Shown: one piece after another, positions 1 to 9,259 of the stretch
How the letters are laid out: every line of letters starts with the position of its first letter
Position numbering within the stretch: position 1 is the first letter of the stretch
Source of the DNA: Streptomyces guryensis
GTDB lineage: Bacteria; Actinomycetota; Actinomycetes; Streptomycetales; Streptomycetaceae
Direction: 5' to 3'
DNA: 64,000 bases
Assembly (NCBI RefSeq): GCF_021261325.1
Contig: NZ_JAJSBI010000032.1
Coordinates: forward strand, 47,626-111,625
Translations under genes and position numbers: made by a program
The notes under the pieces: model-generated
Seen by the model: the letters and a program-made list of their open reading frames with translations, nothing else
Told to the model about the DNA's origin: nothing
Databases searched by the model: none

Positions 1-25
1 CTGCGCGGGTCAAGATCGGGTCATC

Positions 26-1531
26 TCAGATCAGAGGAATGGTGACCTCGTCCTCGACGGGCGGTTCGATCTCCTGCGCCCGGCTGCCGGTGGCCGCGTA
101 ACAGCGCAGACGGATCGCCTCCGGGGTGACGTCCAGCCGCAGGAACTGCTTGAAGAACGGAGGGCTGTACGTCGCCGAACTCGGCGAGAACAACTGCGTG
201 TAGATCTTGCGTACCGGGAGGCGGAGGCGTGACGTGCGGTCGGGGCGGCCCCCGGCGCCCAGCAGACCGGCCACGATGCGGATACGGCGGGTGACGCGCA
301 CCGCTCCGCCCGGGGTGCGGGTCGGCGGGATGCCGAGCCGCTCGGCGATCACGGCCATCGCCTCGTCCTCGGTGAGGGTGAAGAAGCGGCCCAGCCGCAG
401 TCGCCGCCCGTAGAGCCTGCTGTAGAAGGCCAGGGAGTCGCCGCGCAGCGGATAGCAGCGGAAGTCCTTCTCGGTCACATCGGCGATGTCGACGCGGGGG
501 ATGGTGTGCGTGGCGTGCATGAACGCCCCGCCGCCGCCCGAGACGACGTACTGGATGGTGCGGCCGTCCACCTGGACCGGATAGCGCTGGTAGTTGTGGA
601 TGTCGCCACCGATCGACGCCACGTAGTGGTGCTCGGGGTCGCGGACGATGTCGTCCACGGTGCCGTTGCCGCCCTCGATGGTGCAGGGGTGGTGCTCACC
701 GTCGACGTACAGGGGTGATCCGGTGATGAGGATCTTGGGGCGGTCGCCCTTGGACACCTCGCGCAGCCAGGCGCCCTGTTCGGCGTCGATCGTGCCGAGC
801 AGGCCCGTGTCGATGCCGATGATCCGCAACGGTCCGGCGTCGATGGCCCAGTACGGACCCGGCTGGACCGCCTGTTGGGCCTGGCCGGACCTCAACTTCC
901 TTGCTTCGTCCAGGCGTTGACCGTCGGCGGCGCGCGGCCGGTGCCACAGGAGTGAGCGCATCCAGGCCCGGCTCAGGGGGCGTGGTGCCGGCTCGGGGGC
1001 GAGGGGCGGGGCGTCCGCGCAGAAGACGCGCATGAAGGCGCCGAGGTCCTCGTACCAGTCGTGGTTGCCGGGTATCGCGTAGATCGGTGCCCGGTAGTCC
1101 TGGTAGGGGCGGAAGAACTTCGTGGCGTAGTCGTCCGCGCTGCCCACCGGGTAGATCACGTCACTGGCGACGACGGCGAAGTCCGTGCCCTGACTGATCT
1201 TCAGGAAGCCCGGTACGACGGCGTACTGGGGATCGTCGCCCTCGCCGGTGTCACCGATGACCATGAAGGAGAACCGGTCCGTCTCCGCGCGCCGGATCAC
1301 CTTGTCTGCGGGCGCGCCGACCGCCTCGCGCTGTGCCACCCACCTGCTGCGGGTACGGCCCGTGGGATCGCCGAACCAGGAGGCCAGTACGCCGTTGCGG
1401 GCGGCCCACAGCGTCCTGGGATTGAGCCAGGAGAGCTTCTCGACGTGCTGTGGCATCAGCTGCTTGTAGTCGCCGCGTTCAGCGGTTCCCCAGCCGGCGC
1501 CCTGGGCGGTATCGCGTGAAGAGTCAGACAC
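26..1531 (-). CDS. Calcineurin-like metallophosphoesterase
   Basis: Predicted metal-dependent phosphoesterase of the calcineurin-like superfamily, about 501 aa. The sequence shows the metal-binding blocks in order: VIGDTGEGDD, then a VVASDV block where GD is usual, then IPGNHDWYED (GNHD box), and late in the protein GGDIHNYQRY. No clear signal peptide is seen. The substrate cannot be told from sequence. The open frame extends far upstream, but that part is low-complexity Arg/Pro/Ala and antisense to the start of the neighbour. I chose the GTG at 1531; the ATG at 1456 (MPQHVEKLSW) is a good alternative, and no strong ribosome site decides between them. The gene is in tandem with the MHYT gene upstream. 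Confidence 0.8.
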   Translation of the reverse strand: MSDSSRDTAQGAGWGTAERGDYKQLMPQHVEKLSWLNPRTLWAARNGVLASWFGDPTGRTRSRWVAQREAVGAPADKVIRRAETDRFSFMVIGDTGEGDDPQYAVVPGFLKISQGTDFAVVASDVIYPVGSADDYATKFFRPYQDYRAPIYAIPGNHDWYEDLGAFMRVFCADAPPLAPEPAPRPLSRAWMRSLLWHRPRAADGQRLDEARKLRSGQAQQAVQPGPYWAIDAGPLRIIGIDTGLLGTIDAEQGAWLREVSKGDRPKILITGSPLYVDGEHHPCTIEGGNGTVDDIVRDPEHHYVASIGGDIHNYQRYPVQVDGRTIQYVVSGGGGAFMHATHTIPRVDIADVTEKDFRCYPLRGDSLAFYSRLYGRRLRLGRFFTLTEDEAMAVIAERLGIPPTRTPGGAVRVTRRIRIVAGLLGAGGRPDRTSRLRLPVRKIYTQLFSPSSATYSPPFFKQFLRLDVTPEAIRLRCYAATGSRAQEIEPPVEDEVTIPLI

Positions 1532-1811
1532 CGGTGAACCGTAACAACGATCAATTGGCGGACGGGAAGTGGGTGCGGGCGTCCGGTGCGGCGGATCGTC
1601 CGTGCCCGCGCACCTCAGGGTTGTACAAGGAGGTGCACGGTGCCCCGCCGTAACTCGCCGCGGGGCCGCAGCAGTCGGGCGCCGAGGACACGCCGTGCGA
1701 AACGGTCGCCTGATCAGCGGCGCTCCGGCCGACCCCGGCTCGGTGCGCCTGGAACCGCCGCCGCGGGTGCCGCCCGGCGCGGTGAAGCCACCGGCGGCTC
1801 CGGGCGCCGGG

Positions 1812-2735
1812 TCACCACTCGCGGCTGGGCGGCGGGGCCCACTGCGGCGCGGGCGGCGCTGCGGTCCCGTACTGGTCCTGCCGGGGTCGGGCAGGAGAGC
1901 TGCGGCCGCCGAACTGGGCGATGCTGTGCTGCGGAGCGGGTTCTGCCGCCTGGTCGGTGTCGGATGCCCGCCGCGAGGGCGCCGACTTGTTCCACTCGCC
2001 GTCGCCCAGCACCAGAAGCGGGTCGAACATGACCACCACACCGGCCAGCAGCAGGAAGACGGTCGGTCCCAGGAGCATGGGCAGCAGCAGGGAGCTGGGC
2101 GAATCCCCCGCCCAGGCCCCACTGTTGTTGCCGTGCACATGCACGCTGACGGCGGCCATGGCCGTGTAGTGCATGCCGGAGACCGCCACGCCCATGACCA
2201 GACTGGCCCCGAGACTCGTCATGAAGCCCCGGACGGTGACGGCAGCCCACAGGGCGGTGGTCGCCGCGACGATCGCGATGGCGACCGACAGGGCGACGGC
2301 GAGGGGGGCGTACTGGAAGTCCCCGTTGACCTGCACCGCAGCCATGCCCAGGTAGTGCATCGCGGCGACGCCGAGACCGGTGACCACGCCCGCGACGCCC
2401 AGCGCGGCCTTGCCGGCGCCCAGATAGCCGACGATGAACACGCCGATGCCGACCACCACGATCGACACGGCAAGGCTCAGCAGAGTGAGCCCGGTGTCGT
2501 AGCGGATCCCGGTCTCCTCGACCTGGAACCCGAGCATGGCGATGAAGTGCATCGTCCAGATCCCGCAGCCGATCGAGGCGGCGCCGAGCGCCAGCCAGCC
2601 GGGCTTCCAGGACGCCTCGTTGAGCAGGGACCGGACGATGCAGCGCAGTCCCAGCGCCCCTCCCAGACAGGCCATCAAATAGGCCGCCACCGGGGTCACC
2701 GCGCCATAGCGGAACCCGTCAATCGTGCCTTGCAT
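1812..2735 (-). CDS. MHYT-domain integral membrane sensor protein
   Basis: A 307-aa membrane protein with about seven hydrophobic helices. It carries the repeated MHYT signature: WTMHFIAMLGF near residue 62, AAMHYLGMAAV near 125 and SGMHYTAMAAV near 187. In the family these Met/His pairs are proposed to bind copper and sense a diatomic gas. The C-terminal 70 residues are polar and Pro/Ser rich, with no GGDEF, EAL or kinase domain, so this is a stand-alone sensor module. The ATG at 2735 is preceded on its strand by a run of G ending GGGGGGAG, a strong ribosome site. Its signalling partner is not apparent. Confidence 0.85.
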   Translation of the reverse strand: MQGTIDGFRYGAVTPVAAYLMACLGGALGLRCIVRSLLNEASWKPGWLALGAASIGCGIWTMHFIAMLGFQVEETGIRYDTGLTLLSLAVSIVVVGIGVFIVGYLGAGKAALGVAGVVTGLGVAAMHYLGMAAVQVNGDFQYAPLAVALSVAIAIVAATTALWAAVTVRGFMTSLGASLVMGVAVSGMHYTAMAAVSVHVHGNNSGAWAGDSPSSLLLPMLLGPTVFLLLAGVVVMFDPLLVLGDGEWNKSAPSRRASDTDQAAEPAPQHSIAQFGGRSSPARPRQDQYGTAAPPAPQWAPPPSREW

Positions 2736-3149
2736 GTGCCAACTCCCCCCAGAGCCAAGGCGATTTGTGGAGCCAAGGTCTACGGGTAAGAGTCGCGTAA
2801 ACGCAAGGGCTTACCTTTGGTAACTGAATAACTCTCAACTCTCAGCGGTCAACTTCAGTCACACAGGGGCGAGTTCCGGCCATTCGGTGATCCCTTCGTC
2901 GACAGTGGTTCCGGGGGCGGGCTGCCCCGCCGAGGGGCAGCGTGATCGACCAAGGGTCGAGGCGCGAGTTTCCGCCGTGTTATCGAACACCCAAGCGCAT
3001 GCCAGGCGTTGGGCAGCCGAAAGTCAAGAGGTGGCAAGGAATCAGTGAGGTCACTGATTCTTCACTTCGTATTTCTACCCGCATAGACCCGGTGGTGCTG
3101 TCATGCACACACCCGCCCGGAACCCCGGGCCCATCGCGGGAGAACCCCC
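2736..3149. other. Divergent intergenic region between MHYT and nuclease genes
   Basis: This 414-bp stretch separates two divergently transcribed genes, so it should hold both promoters. The 9-mer GAGCCAAGG occurs twice, at about 2752-2760 and 2770-2778, just upstream of the MHYT start. The region is more AT-rich than its surroundings between 2800 and 3100. I see no convincing coding frame. Confidence 0.4.
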
Positions 3150-3674
3150 ATGCGCGCCATGCGCCGCCTCACCGCCACCACGGCATCCCTCACCCTCTCC
3201 GTCGCCGGCCTCATCATCGGCACCGGCTCGGTCGCGCACGCGGCCAGTTGCTCGCAGTCCTACCTGCCGCTGCCGGACCCGACCTGCCAGCCCGGCGCCT
3301 ACAACCCCGACGTCACCCAGTCCACGATCGACACGACCATCTGCGTGTCCGGCTGGACCGCCACCGTGCGCCCCTCCACCTCGTACACCAACGCCCTCAA
3401 GGTCAAGCAGATAGCGGAGTACGGCTACTCGGACACCAGCACCTCGGACTACGAGGAGGATCACCTCGTTCCGCTCGAACTCGGCGGAGCCCCCAAGGAC
3501 GCGGAGAACCTGTGGCCCGAGCCGCGGTACGGCGACGAGACCGCCGCCAGCAAGGACTCGGTGGAGAACAAGCTCAAGAAGGCCGTCTGTGCCGGCACCG
3601 TCAGCCTCGACGACGCCCGCAGCGCCATCGCCAGTGACTGGACCACCGCCCTGTCCTCCGTCGGCCTCAGCTGA
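3150..3674 (+). CDS. Secreted HNH-like nuclease
   Basis: A 174-aa exported protein. The N-terminus is a Sec signal peptide with a hydrophobic core to about residue 28, cleavage likely after AHA. The mature part contains YEEDHLVPLELGG (D104, H105) followed by ENLWPEP (N120). This is the degenerate HNH/DUF1524-like metal site seen in small secreted actinobacterial nucleases. Four Cys residues fit an extracellular protein. The ATG has GGGAGAA a few bases upstream. A strong hairpin follows the stop. Nuclease activity is inferred from the motif; the neighbouring secreted protease fits a nutrient-scavenging role. Confidence 0.7.
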   Translation: MRAMRRLTATTASLTLSVAGLIIGTGSVAHAASCSQSYLPLPDPTCQPGAYNPDVTQSTIDTTICVSGWTATVRPSTSYTNALKVKQIAEYGYSDTSTSDYEEDHLVPLELGGAPKDAENLWPEPRYGDETAASKDSVENKLKKAVCAGTVSLDDARSAIASDWTTALSSVGLS

Positions 3675-3693
3675 CCCTTCGGCGACACCACCC

Positions 3694-3728
3694 GGCGGTC
3701 TGCCCGTATCCCCAGCGGGCAGGCCGCC
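3694..3728 (+). terminator. Hairpin after the secreted nuclease
   Basis: A 13-bp stem (3694-3706 with 3716-3728) containing one G-U pair and a 9-nt loop starts about 20 bases after the nuclease stop. No U tract follows, as is common in high-GC actinobacteria. Confidence 0.6.
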
Positions 3729-3937
3729 CCGTCGTACAGAGGGATAACCCTCGAATGGCCGCCCTCGTCTTGGCATGACCCGGTCAATCCTGTCATCCTC
3801 CTCCCCAACTGCCGCGCACCCCCCACGTTCTCATCACGCAGTGACGGTTCCGCACAGCTCGGCTCGTCCCGGTCAGCACACCCGTCTGCCCGGTCTGTCA
3901 CCGGCCGCCCCACGCGGCCGCAGCAGTAGGAGAACGA

Positions 3938-6331
3938 GTGAGACGCATCCCCCGCAAGCGGACAGCGGTCGGAGCCCTGGTCTCCACCGCGGCCTTCCTC
4001 GCCGTCGGCATCCAGTCGGTCCCGGCGGACGCGAAGGCCGCCACCCCCCATCCCAGCCCCCTCCGCGCCGGGGGACTGGAGGCAGAACTGACCCCGGCGC
4101 AGCACGGCGCGCTCATCAAGAGCGCGAAGCAGCGGACGACCGCGACCGCCCGCACGATCGGGCTCGGCGGCAAGGAGAAACTGGTCGTCAGGGATGTCGT
4201 CAAGGACAAGGACGGCACCCTTCACACCCGCTATGAGCGTACCTACGCGGGTCTCCCCGTCCTCGGCGGCGACCTCGTCGTGCACACCCCGCCCGCCTCC
4301 CTGGCCACCGGCACGGTGAGCACGACCTTCAACAACAAGCACACCATCAAGGTCGCCTCCACCACCCCCGCCTTCACCGAGGCGGCCGCGCAGACCAAGG
4401 CACTCAAGGCCGCCAGGTCCCTCGACGCCCGGCGGCCCACCACCGACAGCGCCCGCAAGGTCATCTGGGCCGGCACCGGGACCCCGAAGCTCGCCTGGGA
4501 GACGGTGGTCGGCGGCCTGCAGGACGACGGCACGCCGAGCCGGCTGCACGTCATCACCGACGCCACCACCGGCAAGGAGCTCTACCGCTACCAGGGCATC
4601 AGGACGGGCACCGGCAACACCCAGTACAGCGGCACGGTCACGCTGAACACCACGCTGTCCGGTTCGACGTACCAGCTGTACGACACCACGCGCGGCGGCC
4701 ACAAGACGTACAGCCTCAACAACGGCACCTCGGGCACCGGCACCCTGATGACGGACTCCGACGACGTCTGGGGGACCGGGTCGGGGTCCAACACGCAGAC
4801 CGCGGGCGCGGACGCGGCCTACGGTGCGCAGGAGACCTGGGACTTCTACAAGAACACCTTCGGCCGCAGTGGCATCAAGAACGACGGCGTCGCCGCGTAC
4901 TCCCGCGTCCACTACAGCACGGCGTACGTCAACGCCTTCTGGGACGACAGCTGCTTCTGCATGACCTACGGCGACGGCTCCGGCGGCACCCACGCGCTGA
5001 CCTCGCTGGACGTGGCCGGCCATGAGATGAGCCACGGCGTCACCTCCAACACGGCAGGGCTCGACTACACCGGTGAGTCCGGCGGCCTCAACGAGGCGAC
5101 CTCCGACATCTTCGGCACCGGTGTGGAGTTCTACGCCAACAACGCGTCCGACCCGGGCGACTACCTCATCGGCGAGAAGATCGACATCAACGGCGACGGC
5201 ACGCCGCTGCGGTACATGGACAAGCCGAGCAAGGACGGCGGTTCCGCGGACAGTTGGTACTCCGGCGTCGGCAACCTCGACGTGCACTACTCCTCGGGCC
5301 CGGCGAACCACATGTTCTACCTGCTGTCCGAGGGCAGCGGCACCAAGACCATCAACGGTGTCACCTACGACAGCCCGACCTCCGACGGCGTCGCCGTCGC
5401 CGGCATCGGGCGGGCCGCGGCCCTGCAGATCTGGTACAAGGCGCTGACGACGTACATGACGTCCAGCACCGACTACGCCGGAGCCCGCACCGCAGCCCTC
5501 AACGCCGCCGCCGCGCTGTACGGCACCGGCTCCACCCAGTACGCCGGCGTCGGCAACGCCTTCGCGGGCATCAACGTGGGCAGCCACATCACCCCGCCCT
5601 CGTCAGGCGTCTCGGTCACCAACCCGGGCAGCCAGTCCGCGACCGTCGGCACCGCGGTGAGCCTGCAGGTCTCGGCGAGCAGCACCAACAGCGGCTCGCT
5701 GGCGTACGCCGCGACCGGACTGCCCACCGGCCTGTCGATCGACAGCTCCACCGGCGTGATCTCCGGAACGCCGACGACGCCCGGCACCTACAGCACCACC
5801 GTCACGGTGACCGACTCGACGGGCGCCACCGGCACCGCCTCCTTCACCTGGACGGTGAGCGCCGGCGGAGGCGGCACCTGCACCTCCGCCCAGCTCCTCG
5901 GCAACCCGGGCTTCGAGTCGGGCAACACCACCTGGACCGCGACCAGCGGCGTCATCACCAACGACAGCGGTGAACCGGCCCACGGCGGTTCCTACTACGC
6001 CTGGCTGGACGGATACGGATCCACCCACACCGACACGCTGTCCCAGTCGGTGACCATCCCGAGCGGCTGCAAGGCGACGCTCACCTACTCCCTGCACATC
6101 GACACGTCGGAGACCACCAGCAGCGTCGCCTACGACAAGCTGACGGTCACCGCCGGTTCGACGACCCTGGCGACGTACTCGAACCTCAACGCCGCCTCCG
6201 GATACACACAGAAGTCCTTCGACCTGTCGTCGCTGGCAGGCTCGACCGTCACCCTCAAGTTCAGCGGTGTCGAGGACTCCTCGCTCCAGACCAGCTTCGT
6301 CGTCGACGACACCTCGCTGACGACCGGCTGA
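3938..6331 (+). CDS. Secreted M4 (thermolysin-type) metalloprotease with C-terminal accessory domains
   Basis: A 797-aa extracellular zinc endopeptidase. In order: signal peptide (1-33), FTP/PepSY-type propeptide (about 75-215), M4 catalytic domain (about 225-550), an Ig-like putative domain (about 557-640) and a jelly-roll-like C-terminal domain (about 645-797). Catalytic residues are visible: HEMSH at 362-366 (zinc ligands and catalytic Glu), E386 in GGLNEATSD as third zinc ligand, and H450 in VHYSSG as the transition-state His. The GTG start at 3938 follows GTAGGAGAAC, a good ribosome site. The two tail domains probably bind substrate or help secretion. A hairpin terminates the gene against the convergent GH64 gene. 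Confidence 0.93.
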   Translation: MRRIPRKRTAVGALVSTAAFLAVGIQSVPADAKAATPHPSPLRAGGLEAELTPAQHGALIKSAKQRTTATARTIGLGGKEKLVVRDVVKDKDGTLHTRYERTYAGLPVLGGDLVVHTPPASLATGTVSTTFNNKHTIKVASTTPAFTEAAAQTKALKAARSLDARRPTTDSARKVIWAGTGTPKLAWETVVGGLQDDGTPSRLHVITDATTGKELYRYQGIRTGTGNTQYSGTVTLNTTLSGSTYQLYDTTRGGHKTYSLNNGTSGTGTLMTDSDDVWGTGSGSNTQTAGADAAYGAQETWDFYKNTFGRSGIKNDGVAAYSRVHYSTAYVNAFWDDSCFCMTYGDGSGGTHALTSLDVAGHEMSHGVTSNTAGLDYTGESGGLNEATSDIFGTGVEFYANNASDPGDYLIGEKIDINGDGTPLRYMDKPSKDGGSADSWYSGVGNLDVHYSSGPANHMFYLLSEGSGTKTINGVTYDSPTSDGVAVAGIGRAAALQIWYKALTTYMTSSTDYAGARTAALNAAAALYGTGSTQYAGVGNAFAGINVGSHITPPSSGVSVTNPGSQSATVGTAVSLQVSASSTNSGSLAYAATGLPTGLSIDSSTGVISGTPTTPGTYSTTVTVTDSTGATGTASFTWTVSAGGGGTCTSAQLLGNPGFESGNTTWTATSGVITNDSGEPAHGGSYYAWLDGYGSTHTDTLSQSVTIPSGCKATLTYSLHIDTSETTSSVAYDKLTVTAGSTTLATYSNLNAASGYTQKSFDLSSLAGSTVTLKFSGVEDSSLQTSFVVDDTSLTTG

Positions 6332-6349
6332 CCCCGCCCGCACGAATCC

Positions 6350-6382
6350 GGGCCTCATCCCGTCCGTCGCGGGGTGAGGCCC
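6350..6382. terminator. Bidirectional hairpin between convergent protease and glucanase genes
   Basis: A 13-bp stem (6350-6362 with 6370-6382) with one G-U pair and a 7-nt loop lies between the protease stop and the GH64 stop. It is placed to end both transcripts. Confidence 0.65.
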
Positions 6383-6389
6383 TTCGTCG

Positions 6390-7589
6390 TCAGTTGGACG
6401 GGTCGAGGGTCAGGTCCGCCTGCTGCGGGCTGCCGTCATGGACGAGCGACTCGTGGTTGCCGACGTCGTCGAAGGCGAACGCGTAGGCCTTGCCGTCGGC
6501 CATCTGCGCATGGATCGCGCGGGCGTACTGGTTGGTCACGGTGTCCTGGTAGAAGTTGGCCGAGGACGTGTCCGGCTGGTTGGGGTCGACGAGCAGCGTG
6601 GAGCGGTTGAAACCTGCGCACAGGGTGCGCGAAATGGGGCCGCGCACCCGGTCGTTGGGCGCATCGAGCAGTTTGTGGCAGCCGAAGACGCTGTCCGCGT
6701 CCGGTTTCTGGAAGGTCGTCACCACGTTGCCGGAGCCGTCGGTGAAGTTCATGACACCCCCGGCGACCTTGCCGTAGTACTTGGTGTCCGGGTGGTCGCC
6801 GAACGGTGTCACGGTGAGTGTCGACGATGCGTACTTCTGCCAGACGCGGTTGACGTAGTCGTCCATCACGGATGCCGGCAGCGCGCCGGACTCCAGTCCG
6901 TGGCCCGGTGCCAGCGCCCGCAGCACCGTCCCGTCGGAGCGGGTCTGGATCAGTCCGGCCCAGCCGCCGGGCTTCCCGCGCAGATCGTTCAGGACGCCGT
7001 TGTAGCCGCCCGACTTGAGGTGCCCGGTGGTGGCAGTGTTCCCGTCGGCCCCCTTCACGCCCACCGCGTAGGGCGCGGAGAACATGTCCACCTGTGTGCT
7101 GTTGAGCCACAGGCCGGAGTCGTTGAGCGTGTACTCGGACCAGTTGAACAGGATGTCGTGGTTCGGGTCGCTCGGGTTCTGCACGGCGGGCTGCACGAGA
7201 CCGCCGGTGGTCAGCTTGAACACGAGCTTCTGCCCGTAGGAGAAGTAGATCCGCCCGGAGAACTTGGGGATCCGGATCGTCTTCGACCGGCCCGCGGCGG
7301 GTCCCGCGATCGACGCGTCCGGCGCGGGTGTCGGCGGGTTGCCGCCGGCCGGCCACGCGTGGAACGTGCCGTTCGCGTCCGCCCACCCCTGCTGTCCCGT
7401 CGAGAGCAGGGTGCCGATCGTGTAGACGTAGACCGCGTCGCCGCGGCCGGAGTTGTTGGTCACCTGCAGGGGGATCGTGTCGGGTACCGCCGCCTTGGCG
7501 GACGACGGCGCCTGGATCGCGATCACCGCGGCGATCAGTGCCGCTGCGGCTGTGGGGGCCGTCAGCCGGCGTGTGAGCTTGTGGTGCAC
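6390..7589 (-). CDS. Secreted GH64 beta-1,3-glucanase
   Basis: A 399-aa secreted glycoside hydrolase of family 64, the laminaripentaose-producing endo-beta-1,3-glucanases that attack fungal and algal glucan. A signal peptide covers residues 1 to about 33 (cleavage near AKA|A). The family core is full length. The two acidic residues expected at the active site are visible: E152 in NWSEYTLND and D168 in STQVDMFS. The protein ends with the catalytic domain, so there is no carbohydrate-binding module. A 16-bp perfect palindrome of LacI-family type lies about 50 bp upstream of the start and probably controls it by sugar. Confidence 0.88.
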   Translation of the reverse strand: MHHKLTRRLTAPTAAAALIAAVIAIQAPSSAKAAVPDTIPLQVTNNSGRGDAVYVYTIGTLLSTGQQGWADANGTFHAWPAGGNPPTPAPDASIAGPAAGRSKTIRIPKFSGRIYFSYGQKLVFKLTTGGLVQPAVQNPSDPNHDILFNWSEYTLNDSGLWLNSTQVDMFSAPYAVGVKGADGNTATTGHLKSGGYNGVLNDLRGKPGGWAGLIQTRSDGTVLRALAPGHGLESGALPASVMDDYVNRVWQKYASSTLTVTPFGDHPDTKYYGKVAGGVMNFTDGSGNVVTTFQKPDADSVFGCHKLLDAPNDRVRGPISRTLCAGFNRSTLLVDPNQPDTSSANFYQDTVTNQYARAIHAQMADGKAYAFAFDDVGNHESLVHDGSPQQADLTLDPSN

Positions 7590-7639
7590 GCTCCACCTCC
7601 GTGTGTGGGGTCACTCGAGGGGTTGGTCCGTACCTGTTC

Positions 7640-7655
7640 TTGAGAGCGCTCTCAA
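7640..7655. promoter_or_regulatory. LacI-family operator upstream of GH64 gene
   Basis: TTGAGAGCGCTCTCAA is a perfect 16-bp palindrome with the central CG typical of LacI/GalR-family operators. It resembles the TGGGAGCGCTCCCA operator known for CebR. It lies 51 bp upstream of the glucanase start codon, where a repressor would cover the promoter. No LacI-family gene is in the window, so the regulator would act in trans. Confidence 0.75.
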
Positions 7656-7748
7656 ACTGGCACTAGGTTGCGTGCATGTCAACAAGTGAGACGTGGGCAA
7701 AAGGAAGGGCGCCCCCGGGACGAACCCGCGGGCGCCTGCGGCGACCTC

Positions 7749-8504
7749 TCAGAAGGTCCGCTGAAGAAGGTCGAGGAGCGCGTCCCAGTGCCGCTCGTCG
7801 GCCTCCTTGCCGTAGGAGGCGGTGTCCGCCTGCGTGTACCCGTGGTGCGCCCCCGGGTAGACCTCGCAGCGGTGCCGCACCCCTGCCGCGGTGAGCGCGT
7901 CCTCCAGGCGCTGGATCTGCTCCGGGGGCAGCGACGGATCGTTGTCGGCGTGGCCGAAGTACACCTCGGCGGTGATGTGTTCGACCACCGCGTGCGGGCT
8001 GTCCGGCCCCTCCGTCGCCAGCTGGCCGCCGTGGAACCCGGCAGCGGCGGCGACCCGCTCCGGGTAGGTGCCGGCGGTGAGCAGGGACAGCCGTGCGCCC
8101 ATGCAGTAGCCGGTCAGCGCGACCGGGCCGTCCATGACCAGGGGGGAGTCGGCCAGCCACTGCAGATACGCTGCCGCGTCCCGCATGGCCGGGCCGGGCG
8201 TGACGGACTGGACCAGCGGACCGACCTTGCCCCAGATCTCCGGACGCTCCGCCGGGTCGATGAACTCCGGCAACTCGACGACCGGCGTCCGCCCGTGACG
8301 GTAGAACACGTTGGGCACCAGCACCGTGTGACCGGCCTCGGCGATCCGGTCGGCCATCGACTTCAGATGGGGGCGGATCCCGAAGGCGTCCATGTAGAGC
8401 AGGACGCCGGGCCGGGCACTGCCGTCCGCGGCGTGCGCCACATAGGCGTCTGCGACGCCGTCCTCGGTGGGGATGTCCACGGTTGTTCCCTGTACGGAGG
8501 TCAT
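7749..8504 (-). CDS. Dienelactone hydrolase family protein
   Basis: A 251-aa cytoplasmic alpha/beta hydrolase of the dienelactone hydrolase family. The Cys nucleophile sits in GYCMGA (C134), the acid is likely D187 in GHADNDPS, and the His is in GAHHGYT (about 220-221), in the usual order. No aromatic-degradation genes lie beside it, so the natural substrate may be another ester or lactone. GAGAGGCAG lies upstream of the ATG. The neighbouring YciO-type gene is on the same strand, 125 bp upstream. Confidence 0.87.
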   Translation of the reverse strand: MTSVQGTTVDIPTEDGVADAYVAHAADGSARPGVLLYMDAFGIRPHLKSMADRIAEAGHTVLVPNVFYRHGRTPVVELPEFIDPAERPEIWGKVGPLVQSVTPGPAMRDAAAYLQWLADSPLVMDGPVALTGYCMGARLSLLTAGTYPERVAAAAGFHGGQLATEGPDSPHAVVEHITAEVYFGHADNDPSLPPEQIQRLEDALTAAGVRHRCEVYPGAHHGYTQADTASYGKEADERHWDALLDLLQRTF

Positions 8505-8629
8505 GGGGGGACTGCCTCTCTGCGCGCTCGGCGCCGACCAACTCTGGGCCCGACGGGCCGGTCGCGGTCATCGTTGCACGTGTCACTCAACCCCGTGAAA
8601 GGGCCCCCGGCCTCGGCGGACGCTGGAGC

Positions 8630-9250
8630 TCACTCGAACCGCGAAGTGTCCCCGGCCCCCCGCCGCACGATCTCCGCCTCGCCGCCGGAGAAGTCGATGA
8701 CCGTCGTCGGTTCGGTGCCGCAGTCCCCGGAGTCGACCACCGCGTCCAGCACATGGTCGAGGCGGTCCTTGATCTCCCAGCCCTGCGTCATCGGCTCGTC
8801 CTCGTCGGGCAGCAGCAGCGTGCTGGACAGCAGCGGCTCGCCGAGCTCGGTGAGCAGTGCCTGGGTCACAAGGTGGTCGGGGATGCGCACACCGACCGTC
8901 TTCTTCTTCGGGTGCTGCAGCATCCTGGGCACCTCCTTCGTCGCCGGCAGGATGAAGGTGTAACTGCCGGGCGTCGACGCCTTGATGGCGCGGAAGACGT
9001 CGTTGTCGACCCGTACGAACTGGCCGAGCTGCGAGAAGTCCTGGCACACGAGGGTGAAGTGGTGCCGGTCGTCCAGGCGGCGGATGGTCCGGATCCGGTC
9101 GATGCCGTCACGGCTGCCGAGCCGGCAGCCCAGCGCGTAGCAGGAGTCCGTGGGATACGCGATGAGCGCGTCCGACCGGATGCTCTCGGCGACCTGGGCG
9201 ATGGTGCGCGGCTGGGGGTTGTCGGGGTGCACGTCGAAGTACTTCGCCAT
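8630..9250 (-). CDS. YciO/Sua5/YrdC family protein (putative threonylcarbamoyl-AMP synthase-like)
   Basis: A 206-aa protein matching the YrdC/YciO fold over its whole length. It has the N-terminal nucleotide-binding block AYPTDSCYALGCRLG, a basic KKKT segment near residue 115 and the C-terminal VDSGDCGTEPTTVID block. The family makes threonylcarbamoyl-AMP for tRNA t6A, but YciO-type members of this length often have weak activity in that reaction, so I place it in the family without claiming it is the essential enzyme. Its start is 9 bp after the stop of the FBP-domain gene, so the two form an operon. Confidence 0.82.
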   Translation of the reverse strand: MAKYFDVHPDNPQPRTIAQVAESIRSDALIAYPTDSCYALGCRLGSRDGIDRIRTIRRLDDRHHFTLVCQDFSQLGQFVRVDNDVFRAIKASTPGSYTFILPATKEVPRMLQHPKKKTVGVRIPDHLVTQALLTELGEPLLSSTLLLPDEDEPMTQGWEIKDRLDHVLDAVVDSGDCGTEPTTVIDFSGGEAEIVRRGAGDTSRFE

Positions 9251-9259
9251 CCGCCGAGC

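Noticed and set aside
1532..2140. N-terminal extension of the metallophosphoesterase
   Set aside because: The extension is Arg/Pro/Ala-rich and antisense to the MHYT gene, and its length exceeds the family.
3461..5587. Long minus-strand open frame opposite the protease
   Set aside because: Composition is artefactual, and the plus strand encodes a clear M4 protease with all catalytic residues.
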